This document shows positions 1 to 5,264 of a stretch of 5,264 nt of DNA, piece by piece. The notes beneath the pieces were generated by a model. That model had not been told where the DNA came from, searched no databases, and worked only from the letters and a program-made list of their open reading frames with translations. A program made the translations under genes and the position numbers. The DNA comes from Nitrospiraceae bacterium (GTDB lineage: Bacteria; Nitrospirota; Thermodesulfovibrionia; Thermodesulfovibrionales; UBA9159), in contig DMNE01000154.1 in the NCBI GenBank assembly GCA_003453735.1, forward strand, positions 2,565-7,828, written 5' to 3'. Position 1 is the first letter of the stretch; each line of letters starts with the position of its first letter.

Positions 1-1671
1 TCTCCTGGAGCGCTTCAAGCGGAAGGGAAAAAGAACCGAGGCGAGGCGGCTGCCCAAGGTATTCGAGATAGAAGACGATTATCCCGTATACCCGGACCCC
101 GATCTCCCTTTTCCTAACCTCAACCCTTGCAGAGCGCATTCAAAGACAACTATGACCCGACCATGAACACCGTGGTCGAATCGTGCACAGGCACGGGAAA
201 GACGGCCCTGCACTATATTGCCGCAAGGCCGCATCTTGAAGAGGGCAAGAGGGTCATCATCACCGCCCCGACCCGGGAACTTGTGAAGAGCCTCTACCGT
301 GATTCCGACAAGATATGGGGCGCTAAGATAGTGGGAATCAATACGGCAGCGATAAGGACGTCGCGGAGAAGTTCTTCATCGTGACAACGCCGGAGGGCTA
401 TATAAGCGCCGTGCGGTCCAAGAAGGAATGGTGTAACGGCTCTCTTCTGATAATTGACGAGGCGCACAACCTCATGAAAGCGTCACGAGGAGGGGAGCTC
501 GACGTGGCCATAGCGATCTTCCTCAGCCTCAGCGGCACAGTCCTCCTCACATCAGGCACCTTCTCCCGCAAAAGAGATCTCGCACAGATGCTCAATGCGG
601 ACCTGTTCATCTCCAAATACAGACGGACCAAATTAATCGTGGAGAAAGTTCACGCTCCTGACGATTTCAATGTTGTGCCAGCTCCGAAAAAGCTTGCCAA
701 AAACATTGTACCTACTCTCAGCGGCCATGTCTATAACAGGGAATCCCTCAGGCTGAACATCCTCAAGGAGATTCTCAGGAAACACCAAGGAACGAGTGTT
801 ATCGTGTTCGTTCCAACCAAGGCGATCGGCTTCTGCCTTGAGGAGTCCCTTGGCGCCCCTTTTCACTGTGCCGACATAGACGAAAAGGAGAAGGATAGGC
901 TCGTAGCCGAGTTCAACAGGGGCAACATAAAAACCATCCTCGCGACCAACACTCCGATGAGGTAGGCTGTCGCCTCATCCTTGCCCCTGCCAGCCCTGCC
1001 GAACATCTGGTAGACGTCGATGGTATTTGTCCGAAGGTGTGAACACGCCTGCCGATATCGTTGTTGTCTTCGGGACAAGGAGAGGTTCTTACTACCTCGA
1101 AAAGACGGGGGCTATTCACTGACGAAGGAAGGCGCTCTCCTGGCGCGCTACTATATCTCTCCGAGAGCGTATATGAAGTATATCGGAGTTGCCCGGAAGC
1201 TGAAGGAGAGCGCGGAGCTTCAGGACATCGACAAGGGGTGTATACTCGCGTCCTGCCTCATCAACTTCATATCCAGCGAAGCACCGCCGAGACTGGAGAA
1301 AGACATTTTGATGAAGCTGATTCCCTTTGAACTCGACAAGGAGGTGTCAGCTCCGAAGTCCGCGGCGCTGAGGCATTGCATAGACAAGCCGTCCCCCGTT
1401 CGGGTTTCAGTTGAGGGATGTCGACCGTTGGCTCGGGATGCTCCATGATATCGAGAAGTACGGAGTCCGGGAGGAGGCCTATGGGAAGGCATGGCTTCAT
1501 CTTGCCTGCATGAGGCTTAAGACCTCCGCAGCCAGAAACTCCAAGAGAAAAAAGCCGCTCCAGCTTTGCCTTCCTGAAATCTCCACGCTGAAAGATTCAG
1601 TCCCGAAAGATGTGTTGCCTTCGGAAGGGGCACTGGTTCCGGAACAAATGGCGGAAATAAGGGAGGAATAA
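1..1671 (+). pseudogene. Broken Ski2/Hel308-like SF2 DExH helicase (5' end outside window)
   Basis: Fragments in successive frames join into one ATP-dependent superfamily-2 helicase. Seen: a Q-motif-like stretch (FPNLNPLQSAF) near 110-140, Walker A SCTGTGKTA at 181-207, motif Ia TAPTREL near 265-285, DEAH at 456-467, motif III TSGTF near 550, motif IV VIVFVPT near 800, motif V split between ILATNT (up to 952) and SEGVNTPADIVVVFGTRRG (from 1030), then a winged-helix-like part (YSLTKEGALLARYYISP, near 1115-1165) and a basic C-terminal tail ending in TAA at 1669-1671. Reading frames change at about 124-126 (one C lost), 344 (one G lost), 1100-1103 (one A lost) and 1393-1397 (one C gained); each single-base correction rejoins sensible protein. 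Motif VI is present only in reverse orientation (986-1009), and roughly 100 residues expected between motif VI and the winged helix are absent. Even with the indels repaired, an active helicase is unlikely. The exact subfamily and substrate (RNA or DNA) cannot be told. Confidence 0.85.
954..1029 (-). other. Inverted block carrying helicase motif VI
   Basis: Read on the minus strand this segment encodes TNTIDVYQMFGRAGRGKDEA followed by TAYLIG. This is a textbook SF2 motif VI (QMFGRAGR, arginine-finger region, 986-1009) with its usual downstream residues. The flanking plus-strand sequence encodes the same helicase: ILATNT ends at the left edge and SEGVNTPADIV begins at the right edge. The block therefore belongs to this gene but is inverted and lies upstream of its normal position. 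The pentamer TCCGA occurs at both edges (953-957 and 1030-1034) in direct orientation. The left copy also fits the reverse complement of the expected YLIG(D) codons, so it could be microhomology at a template-switch junction. No inverted repeats suited to site-specific inversion are visible. A chimeric assembly join is the main alternative. Confidence 0.8.
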
Positions 1672-1683
1672 TGGCGCCGGGTG

Positions 1684-1709
1684 GGCGCGGGAAACGTGAT
1701 TTCCGCGCC
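1684..1709 (+). terminator. GC-rich hairpin after the helicase remnant, possible terminator
   Basis: The left arm GGCGCGGGAAA (1684-1694) and right arm TTTCCGCGCC (1700-1709) pair over ten base pairs with one bulged G and a 5-nt loop. It starts 12 nt after the helicase stop codon. The downstream sequence is pyrimidine-rich (GTTCTCCTTT) but has no clean run of T, so intrinsic termination would be weak. It could instead be a 3'-end stabilising hairpin. Confidence 0.5.
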
Positions 1710-1764
1710 TGCTCAGTTCTCCTTTATCAAGCCTTCTGTTTGCCAATATGTGTTAGTCGGAAGC

Positions 1765-1803
1765 AAAACCGGTTTTCTGAAATTGTATCAGTTGAGATAC
1801 AAT
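1765..1803 (+). promoter_or_regulatory. Promoter/operator region of the RelB/DinJ-type antitoxin gene
   Basis: A perfect 8-bp inverted repeat, ATTGTATC (1782-1789) and GATACAAT (1796-1803), is separated by 6 nt and ends 22 nt before the antitoxin start codon. The right arm contains TACAAT (1798-1803), a good -10 match. TTCTGA at 1775-1780, 17 nt upstream, is only a weak -35. A perfect 12-bp palindrome, AAAACCGGTTTT (1765-1776), overlaps that -35 area. RelB/DinJ antitoxins are ribbon-helix-helix repressors that bind palindromes over their own promoters, so the geometry fits autoregulation. Binding itself is inference. Confidence 0.5.
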
Positions 1804-1825
1804 AGATTGGCGAAGGAGGTGCTAC

Positions 1826-2086
1826 TTGGCAAAAACAGCAATGATAAAGGCAAGAATAGATCCCGACTTAAAGGCTGACGCTGAAAAAGTGTTGAGCAAG
1901 CTGGGAATAAGTACGGCAGATGCAATAAGGATATTCCTGTCGCAGGTAAAACTGCGCAAGGGACTGCCCTTTGATGTGAAAATACTGAACAAGACTACCT
2001 TGAAGGCCATGAAGGACGCCGAAGAGAGTCAGAAACTTACAGAGTGCAAAGATGCTGAGGACATGTTTAGGAAACTGGGTATATAG
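1826..2086 (+). CDS. dinJ: RelB/DinJ family antitoxin
   Basis: This 86-residue acidic/basic mixed protein is intact. The N-terminal part (about residues 5-45: MIKARIDPDLKADAEKVLSK, then LGISTADAIRIFLSQV) is the characteristic RelB/DinJ ribbon-helix-helix region: a short DNA-contacting strand, a helix, the GIS(T/P) turn and a second helix. The tail (about 50-86) would wrap the toxin. Start: TTG at 1826, preceded by AAGGAGG at 1813-1819 with 6-nt spacing; no ATG is as well placed. In intact systems the protein neutralises a YafQ/RelE-fold mRNA endonuclease and represses its own promoter, and the upstream palindrome fits that. Here the downstream toxin is broken, so this is an orphan antitoxin that may persist as a regulator or by protecting against related toxins elsewhere. 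The DinJ rather than RelB label rests on the YafQ-like remnant next to it. Confidence 0.85.
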   Translation: MAKTAMIKARIDPDLKADAEKVLSKLGISTADAIRIFLSQVKLRKGLPFDVKILNKTTLKAMKDAEESQKLTECKDAEDMFRKLGI

Positions 2087-2088
2087 GG

Positions 2089-2345
2089 ATGTTTCAGCCC
2101 GGTTTACCGGACAATTCAACAGATCATCAAGAAGATCGATAAATCCGGCATAAGGATATGGAAAAGCTTAAGGATGTTATGAGAATGCTGATATACGGTG
2201 AGCCCCTTGAAAGCAGATACCATGACCATGCCCTCTTTGAAAGGCCATGGAAACTGTCATATAGAGTCCCATAGCCATACCGTAGACGTCAGCGTTTGCT
2301 ACAGCGAGTAAGTGAGTCAGGTCTCCCTCATATAGCTGATGTGCG
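2089..2345 (+). pseudogene. yafQ: Degraded YafQ-like mRNA interferase toxin
   Basis: Starting 2 nt after the antitoxin stop, an ATG (2089) opens a reading that only makes sense with frame changes. Dropping one C in 2098-2100 gives MFQPVYRTIQQIIKKIDKSG. One missing G near 2153-2155 then leads into DMEKLKDVMRMLIYGEPLES and RYHDHALFERPW, matching the YafQ-type pattern of DMxKL, then LP..Y.DHPL..W. That frame hits TAG at 2272-2274. A third frame contains GNCHIES (2249-2269), recalling the R(E/D)(C/A)H(I/V)EPDW segment, and runs to TAA at 2309-2311. The family's PDW and the final RTG(T/S)H..LF motif are not intact; SGLPHIADV in another frame near 2320-2345 may be a trace of the latter, so the 3' limit is uncertain. 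YafQ toxins cut mRNA on the ribosome and need His and Asp residues of these motifs, so this copy should be inactive. Confidence 0.7.
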
Positions 2346-2416
2346 TATAGCGGGATGCATCTGAGAGCAAAAGATATTTTGGATTCAAGGAGATTTTGTC
2401 CATATGTCCATTATAT

Positions 2417-2463
2417 TTGAACATGTAGGCTGCTTTATGCTATCATTGATATATATGCTATCA
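2417..2463 (+). promoter_or_regulatory. Promoter with paired direct repeats ahead of the RHH-PIN operon
   Basis: TTGAAC (2417-2422) and TATCAT (2441-2446) are separated by 18 nt and make a credible sigma-70-type promoter. The decamer TATGCTATCA occurs twice, at 2436-2445 and 2454-2463, exactly 18 bp apart. The first copy covers the -10 element and the second covers the predicted transcription start. Two same-face repeats over a promoter directly before a small putative DNA-binding antitoxin gene suggest its own operator, by analogy with other TA operons. Confidence 0.55.
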
Positions 2464-2476
2464 CTGGAGGTGTGGT

Positions 2477-2722
2477 ATGACTTCGCAAATATTGGTGAGG
2501 GTGGATAAGGAGCTTAAAGACAAATTTCAGAGGCTGAGCGGGACCGAGCAGAAATCGGTCAATGAAAAGGTGCGGGAGCTTATGGAGGAGTATGTAAGGG
2601 AGCACAGCATGGAATCGGCAATGAAAAACCTTTGGGATGAGGTCGGCCATTCCATGAAAAAGAAGGGATATAAGGAATCAGACATTGACAAGATGATAAG
2701 AAAAGTCCGATCGGCCAAATGA
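2477..2722 (+). CDS. Putative RHH-type antitoxin of a PIN toxin operon
   Basis: This 81-residue, lysine- and glutamate-rich protein is intact. It starts at ATG 2477 behind a strong ribosome site (GGAGGTG, 2466-2472). The N-terminus (TSQILVRVDKELKDKFQRLS) looks like a ribbon-helix-helix strand followed by a helix, and SVNEKVRELMEEYVREH would be the second helix. The remainder (about 45-81) is charged and helical, as expected of a toxin-binding tail. Its stop overlaps the start of the PIN toxin gene (ATGA, 2719-2722), so the two are translationally coupled. By position and size it is the antitoxin and probable autorepressor. The fold is inferred from pattern only, as no diagnostic motif is decisive. 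Confidence 0.75.
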   Translation: MTSQILVRVDKELKDKFQRLSGTEQKSVNEKVRELMEEYVREHSMESAMKNLWDEVGHSMKKKGYKESDIDKMIRKVRSAK

Positions 2723-3120
2723 GGGCCGTCATCGATACGAATGTCTTTGTCTCTTCTTTTTTCGGTGAAAATCCGCGCACGGTCATAGATAAATGGTTTT
2801 CCGGCGACATGACCCTTTGCGCCTCGGGCCCGATACTAAAAGAGTATTTTGAGGTGATGGGCCGGTTTCAGTTTGAGGACGATAACCTTCTTTTACGGCT
2901 CATGGCTGCCGTCGAAAAGAACTCCAACCTGATCTTTGTCGAGAACCCGAAGGAGGAGCAGTGGATAAAAGGCGACCCGGCCGACAATAAGTTCATCGCC
3001 TGCGCAATCGCACTGAAAGCAATGTATATAATCTCGGGCGATTCCCACCTGAAAAAAGCGGCAAAGATCGGCACTATCAGAATTCTTTCCCCTTCGGAGT
3101 TCTTGAAAGTCATAGCCTGA
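2719..3120 (+). CDS. PIN-domain toxin (putative endoribonuclease, COG1569-like)
   Basis: This 133-residue single-domain PIN protein is complete. The acidic metal-binding residues of PIN nucleases are in place: D6 in VIDTNVFVS, E42 in ILKEYFEVM, D89 in DPADNKFI, and D108 in YIISGDSHL. The DxDNKF...A..Y(I/L)(I/V)SGD arrangement is typical of the 'putative toxin-antitoxin system toxin component, PIN family' group. The family normally has SGDxDLL at the end of this region; here the second Asp is replaced (SGDSHLKK), which is a modest departure since the main catalytic acids remain. PIN toxins cut RNA with Mg2+ or Mn2+ and block translation. The gene starts inside the antitoxin stop codon, so it has no separate ribosome site of its own. 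It appears functional; the RNA target is unknown. Confidence 0.88.
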   Translation: MRAVIDTNVFVSSFFGENPRTVIDKWFSGDMTLCASGPILKEYFEVMGRFQFEDDNLLLRLMAAVEKNSNLIFVENPKEEQWIKGDPADNKFIACAIALKAMYIISGDSHLKKAAKIGTIRILSPSEFLKVIA

Positions 3121-3418
3121 TTCCAAGACATCGAAAAGACTGATGCATGAGCCAGCCATAGTGATGACTGCCGAGATAATAGAATAAATAAGTCCTCACC
3201 CATATTGGGCTCGATCTAACCAATCTTTCCCGAAGGTCTAGTCCAGGAAATGAGTGCCCTTCCGCGAGAAATTGTCCGAAACGATGAAGGGTTATACTCT
3301 CAAGTGGGCGTTAGAAGGAAATCCTTGTCCCTAAAACGTAATCAATAAGTAATATAGACATGATATCAAGACAGGAGAGTTGGCAATGGGAAAAAGCAAC
3401 CTTGGAGGTGAAGATAGC
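3121..3418. other. Intergenic region between PIN toxin and dut, possible gene relic
   Basis: No convincing gene or terminator is seen here. One plus-strand frame (3254-3331) gives the protein-like string FREKLSETMKGYTLKWALEG, followed by NPCP, but it is bounded by TGA and TAA, and further stops (TAG near 3230, TAA at 3182-3184) interrupt the same frame upstream. It may be a decayed gene end or chance. A competing 32-codon ORF (ATG at 3250, stop at 3346-3348) has no good ribosome site. Weak promoter candidates for dut are TTGTCC (3272-3277) with TATACT (3293-3298), spacing only 15, and TTGTCC (3325-3330) with TAATAT (3350-3355), spacing 19. Neither is strong. Confidence 0.3.
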
Positions 3419-3871
3419 ATGAGAATACGAGGATTTGAGGTGGTTTCCACCCACAAAGGGAAGGGGATCAACCTTCCACGAAGAAAGACAAAAAAATCGG
3501 CTGCATACGATCTGGAGGCGGCCGCAAACGTAACCGTTCCGCCGGGACCGGGAGGTAAAGCGGTTGTTCCGACAGGGATAAAGGCCTATATGCAGGACGA
3601 CGAGGTCTTGAAGGTCCATGTCAGAAGCGGTGTTTCCTTCAAAAACACCGTGTCCCTCCTGAACGACGTAGGTGTCATCGACGCCGACTATTACAATAAC
3701 CCCGATAACGAGGGACATATTCTTGTCGGGATCGTCAATCATACGCATGCGCCCGTGCACATAAAGAAGGGCGAAAGAGTGGCGCAGGCGATATTCGAAA
3801 AGTATCTTCTCGCAGACGGAGACGATGCTGAAGGAGAAAGAAACGGTGGCATCGGTTCAACAGGCAAGTAG
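3419..3871 (+). CDS. dut: Deoxyuridine 5'-triphosphate nucleotidohydrolase (dUTPase)
   Basis: This enzyme hydrolyses dUTP to dUMP and pyrophosphate, keeping uracil out of DNA and supplying dUMP for thymidylate synthesis. At 150 residues it is full length for the trimeric family and has all five motifs: 1, AAYDLEA (28-34); 2, RSGVSFK (69-75); 3, GVIDADYY (85-92) with catalytic Asp88; 4, GERVAQAIF (118-126); 5, ERNGGIGSTGK (140-150), where Ile replaces the more common uracil-stacking Phe. The NNPDNEGH extension after motif 3 is typical of a Firmicutes/phage-like subgroup. The start at ATG 3419 is preferred: GGAGGTG at 3404-3410 lies 8 nt upstream and family members begin with M(K/R)IRGFE. Upstream in-frame starts exist (TTG 3380, ATG 3386, with AGGAG at 3373-3377) and would add 11-13 residues. 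A class II reductase gene follows 36 nt later, suggesting an operon for dNTP supply. Confidence 0.92.
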   Translation: MRIRGFEVVSTHKGKGINLPRRKTKKSAAYDLEAAANVTVPPGPGGKAVVPTGIKAYMQDDEVLKVHVRSGVSFKNTVSLLNDVGVIDADYYNNPDNEGHILVGIVNHTHAPVHIKKGERVAQAIFEKYLLADGDDAEGERNGGIGSTGK

Positions 3872-3890
3872 TCTCTTAAATACTCAAAGA

Positions 3891-3943
3891 AAGGAGGACA
3901 TCTTTCCATGTCAGCAGTGGCTGTAAGAGATCGGGATAAGTAG
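3891..3943 (+). promoter_or_regulatory. Ribosome site and 11-codon ORF before nrdJ
   Basis: AAGGAGG at 3891-3897 precedes ATG 3908 by 10 nt. That ATG opens MSAVAVRDRDK and stops at TAG 3941-3943, immediately followed in the same frame by ATG 3944 and the recognisable reductase. Either the TAG is a nonsense mutation in the true N-terminus, or this is a short leader ORF coupled to nrdJ by TAGATG. ATG 3944 has no ribosome site of its own, which favours the first ATG as the original start. Confidence 0.5.
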
Positions 3944-5264
3944 ATGGATGACCTGGTTCAGTACATCTGGAGCCGCAAATACCGCTACGAAACAGACGAC
4001 TCCCTCGAAGCTACAAAAGAACGAATAGCCCGTGCCGCGGCTCATGCGGAGCAGGATACCGAATTGTGGACGGGGAGGTTTCTCGAGTTGATGAATGTAT
4101 TTCTGCCGGGAGGGCGTGTGATAAATTCGCTTGGCACCGATAGGAGGAAAACAACGTCCTTCAACTGTTTTGTATCGCAGGTGATCGACGACAGCATGGA
4201 TGGGATCTTCGAGAGCCTCCACAAGGCAGCCCTCACGATGCAGGCAGGGGGAGGAGTGGGGTTCGATTTCAACACCCTCAGGCCGAAAGGCACGACTGTG
4301 AAGGGAGTGGGCTCGACGTCCTCGGGGCCAATCTCTTTTATGAAGGATATTCGATTCCATGTGTGCGTGCATCGCTGCGTCGGGTCATCGTAGGGGCGCG
4401 ATGATGGCGGTCATGAGGGTGGATCACCCCGATATCGAGGAGTTCGTTATGGCAAAGAGAGGCGACGAGAACAGGGTGTTGCAGAACTTCAACCCTTCGG
4501 TACTGGTAACGGACAGCTTCGTCCAGGCGGTCAGAAATAACAGGGAATGGAGTCTCGTCTTCAACGGCTGGGTTTATAAGAGCGTTGCGGCGAAGGACCT
4601 CTGGAACATGATACTCCAAAACGCATACAACTAAGCAGAGCCAGGCGTACTGTTCATCGACAGAGTGAACAAGCTCAACAATCTCTGGTATGCGGAGACC
4701 ATAACGAGCACGAACCCCTGCGGCGAGCAGCCCCTGCCTCCGAACGGGGCGTGCAATCTCGGATCCCTCAACCTCACCAAATTCGTCGAGAATCCCTTTA
4801 CGCCCGAAGCGCACTTTGATGAGGAGCGCTTCGCCGAGGCCGTAGCCCTGGCCGTCCGGTATCTCGATGACGTGATAGAGGTTGCGCACATGCCCCTGAA
4901 GGAGCAGATTGAGGAAGTGCAGGGCAAGAGGCGGGTAGGACTCGGCATTACCGGTCTGGGCGACGCTCTGTGGATGCTCGGCAGGCAGTATGGCACTGCA
5001 GAGTCCGTCGAGTTCTGTAGAGACCTGGGGCGCCTTATGAGGGATACCGCATACCGGGCTTCCGTCGAGCTGGCCGCTGAGAAGGGAGCGTTCCCTCTTC
5101 TCGATAAGGACAAATACCTCTCCGGGGCTTTCGTGAGCAAACTGCCGTCTGACATTAAGGATGGGATAAGGGAACATGGCATCCGGAACAGCCATCTCCT
5201 GACGATAGCCCCCACAGGCACAACCAGTCTCCTCTGGGGAAACATCTCCTCAGGGGTCGAGCCG
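3908..5264 (+). pseudogene. nrdJ: Class II (B12-dependent) ribonucleotide reductase, interrupted, 3' end outside window
   Basis: The gene encodes an adenosylcobalamin-dependent ribonucleoside reductase that converts ribonucleotides to deoxyribonucleotides. Family landmarks: FLPGGRVINSLGT; redox Cys in FNCFV (codon 4166-4168); [54 protein letters not shown]; the active-site loop [20 protein letters not shown] with thiyl-radical Cys (4719-4721), Glu (4725-4727) and partner Cys (4752-4754); and [20 protein letters not shown] at the window end. The N-terminus lacks an ATP cone. Lesions: an extra G at 4345-4346 shifts frame between SFMK and IFDSMCACIA; TAA at 4632-4634 replaces the Tyr expected in (D)YAEPGV; TAG at 3941-3943 follows the ribosome-site start. 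No other frame break is seen after 4634. The enzyme would not be made intact unless these are sequence errors. The dut gene lies just upstream. Confidence 0.88.

Noticed and set aside
340..400. Programmed ribosomal frameshifting in the helicase
   Set aside because: The frame changes are at several unrelated short runs in both directions, without a slippery heptamer plus structure, and the gene also has a rearrangement.
954..1029. Invertible DNA switch (phase variation) at the motif VI block
   Set aside because: There are no inverted repeats at the ends and no recombinase gene nearby, and flipping the block back would not restore the gene because it would still be out of order and downstream sequence is missing.
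1681..1878. 65-codon plus-strand ORF upstream of and overlapping the antitoxin start
   Set aside because: It lacks a ribosome site, covers the hairpin and promoter palindromes, and overlaps the antitoxin in another frame.
3941..4634. Stop-codon recoding (pyrrolysine or alternative code) in nrdJ
   Set aside because: One interruption is TAG, another TAA and a third a frameshift. Neighbouring genes use TAA, TAG and TGA as normal ends, so no single recoding rule fits.
4338..5195. Long minus-strand ORF of 285 codons
   Set aside because: It lies opposite the highly recognisable nrdJ coding sequence, resembles no family I know, and spans the reductase lesions only because GC-rich codons leave few stops on the opposite strand.
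1..5264. CRISPR arrays, tRNA or rRNA genes, insertion sequences
   Set aside because: I saw no regularly spaced repeats, no cloverleaf or rRNA-like sequence, and no transposase motifs or terminal inverted repeats.

Overview
This window looks like bacterial chromosomal DNA of moderate GC content. Shine-Dalgarno-type sites precede several genes, spacing is short, and two toxin-antitoxin (TA) loci sit between larger genes. A B12-dependent (class II) ribonucleotide reductase, a trimeric dUTPase, and dense RelB/DinJ-YafQ and RHH-PIN modules would suit an anaerobic bacterium such as a syntrophic or sulfate-reducing 'deltaproteobacterium' or a relative. That placement is inference from gene style and no marker gene fixes it.

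Layout. (1) Positions 1-1671 hold the 3' part of a Ski2/Hel308-like superfamily-2 DExH helicase. Its motifs are easy to read (TGTGKT, DEAH, TSGTF, EGVNTP), but the gene is broken by four inferred 1-nt indels and one rearrangement: a piece of about 75 bp carrying motif VI (QMFGRAGR) lies in reverse orientation upstream of the rest of motif V, and about 100 residues normally between motif VI and the winged-helix domain are missing. (2) Positions 1684-2345 hold a GC hairpin, a promoter/operator region with a perfect inverted repeat, an intact RelB/DinJ-family antitoxin, and directly after it the frameshifted remains of its YafQ-like toxin. (3) Positions 2417-3120 hold a complete, apparently working TA operon: a small RHH-like antitoxin overlapping a PIN-domain toxin by ATGA, with a promoter embedded in two direct repeats. 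(4) Positions 3121-3418 are mostly noncoding, with a possible weak gene relic. (5) Positions 3419-5264 hold an intact dUTPase gene followed after 36 nt by a class II ribonucleotide reductase gene that runs off the window. The reductase carries a +1 frameshift and a TAA inside conserved sequence, plus a TAG just after the best-placed start codon.

How the genes relate. dut and nrdJ form a natural nucleotide-supply pair: the dUTPase makes dUMP and removes dUTP, and the reductase makes deoxyribonucleotides. The small genes (both antitoxins, the PIN toxin, dut) are open, while the two large genes and the YafQ-like toxin are damaged. This is either real gene decay or, for the 1-nt changes in short homopolymers, sequence error. 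The inverted motif VI block and the in-frame nonsense codons are harder to explain by simple base-calling error, although chimeric assembly remains possible for the block.
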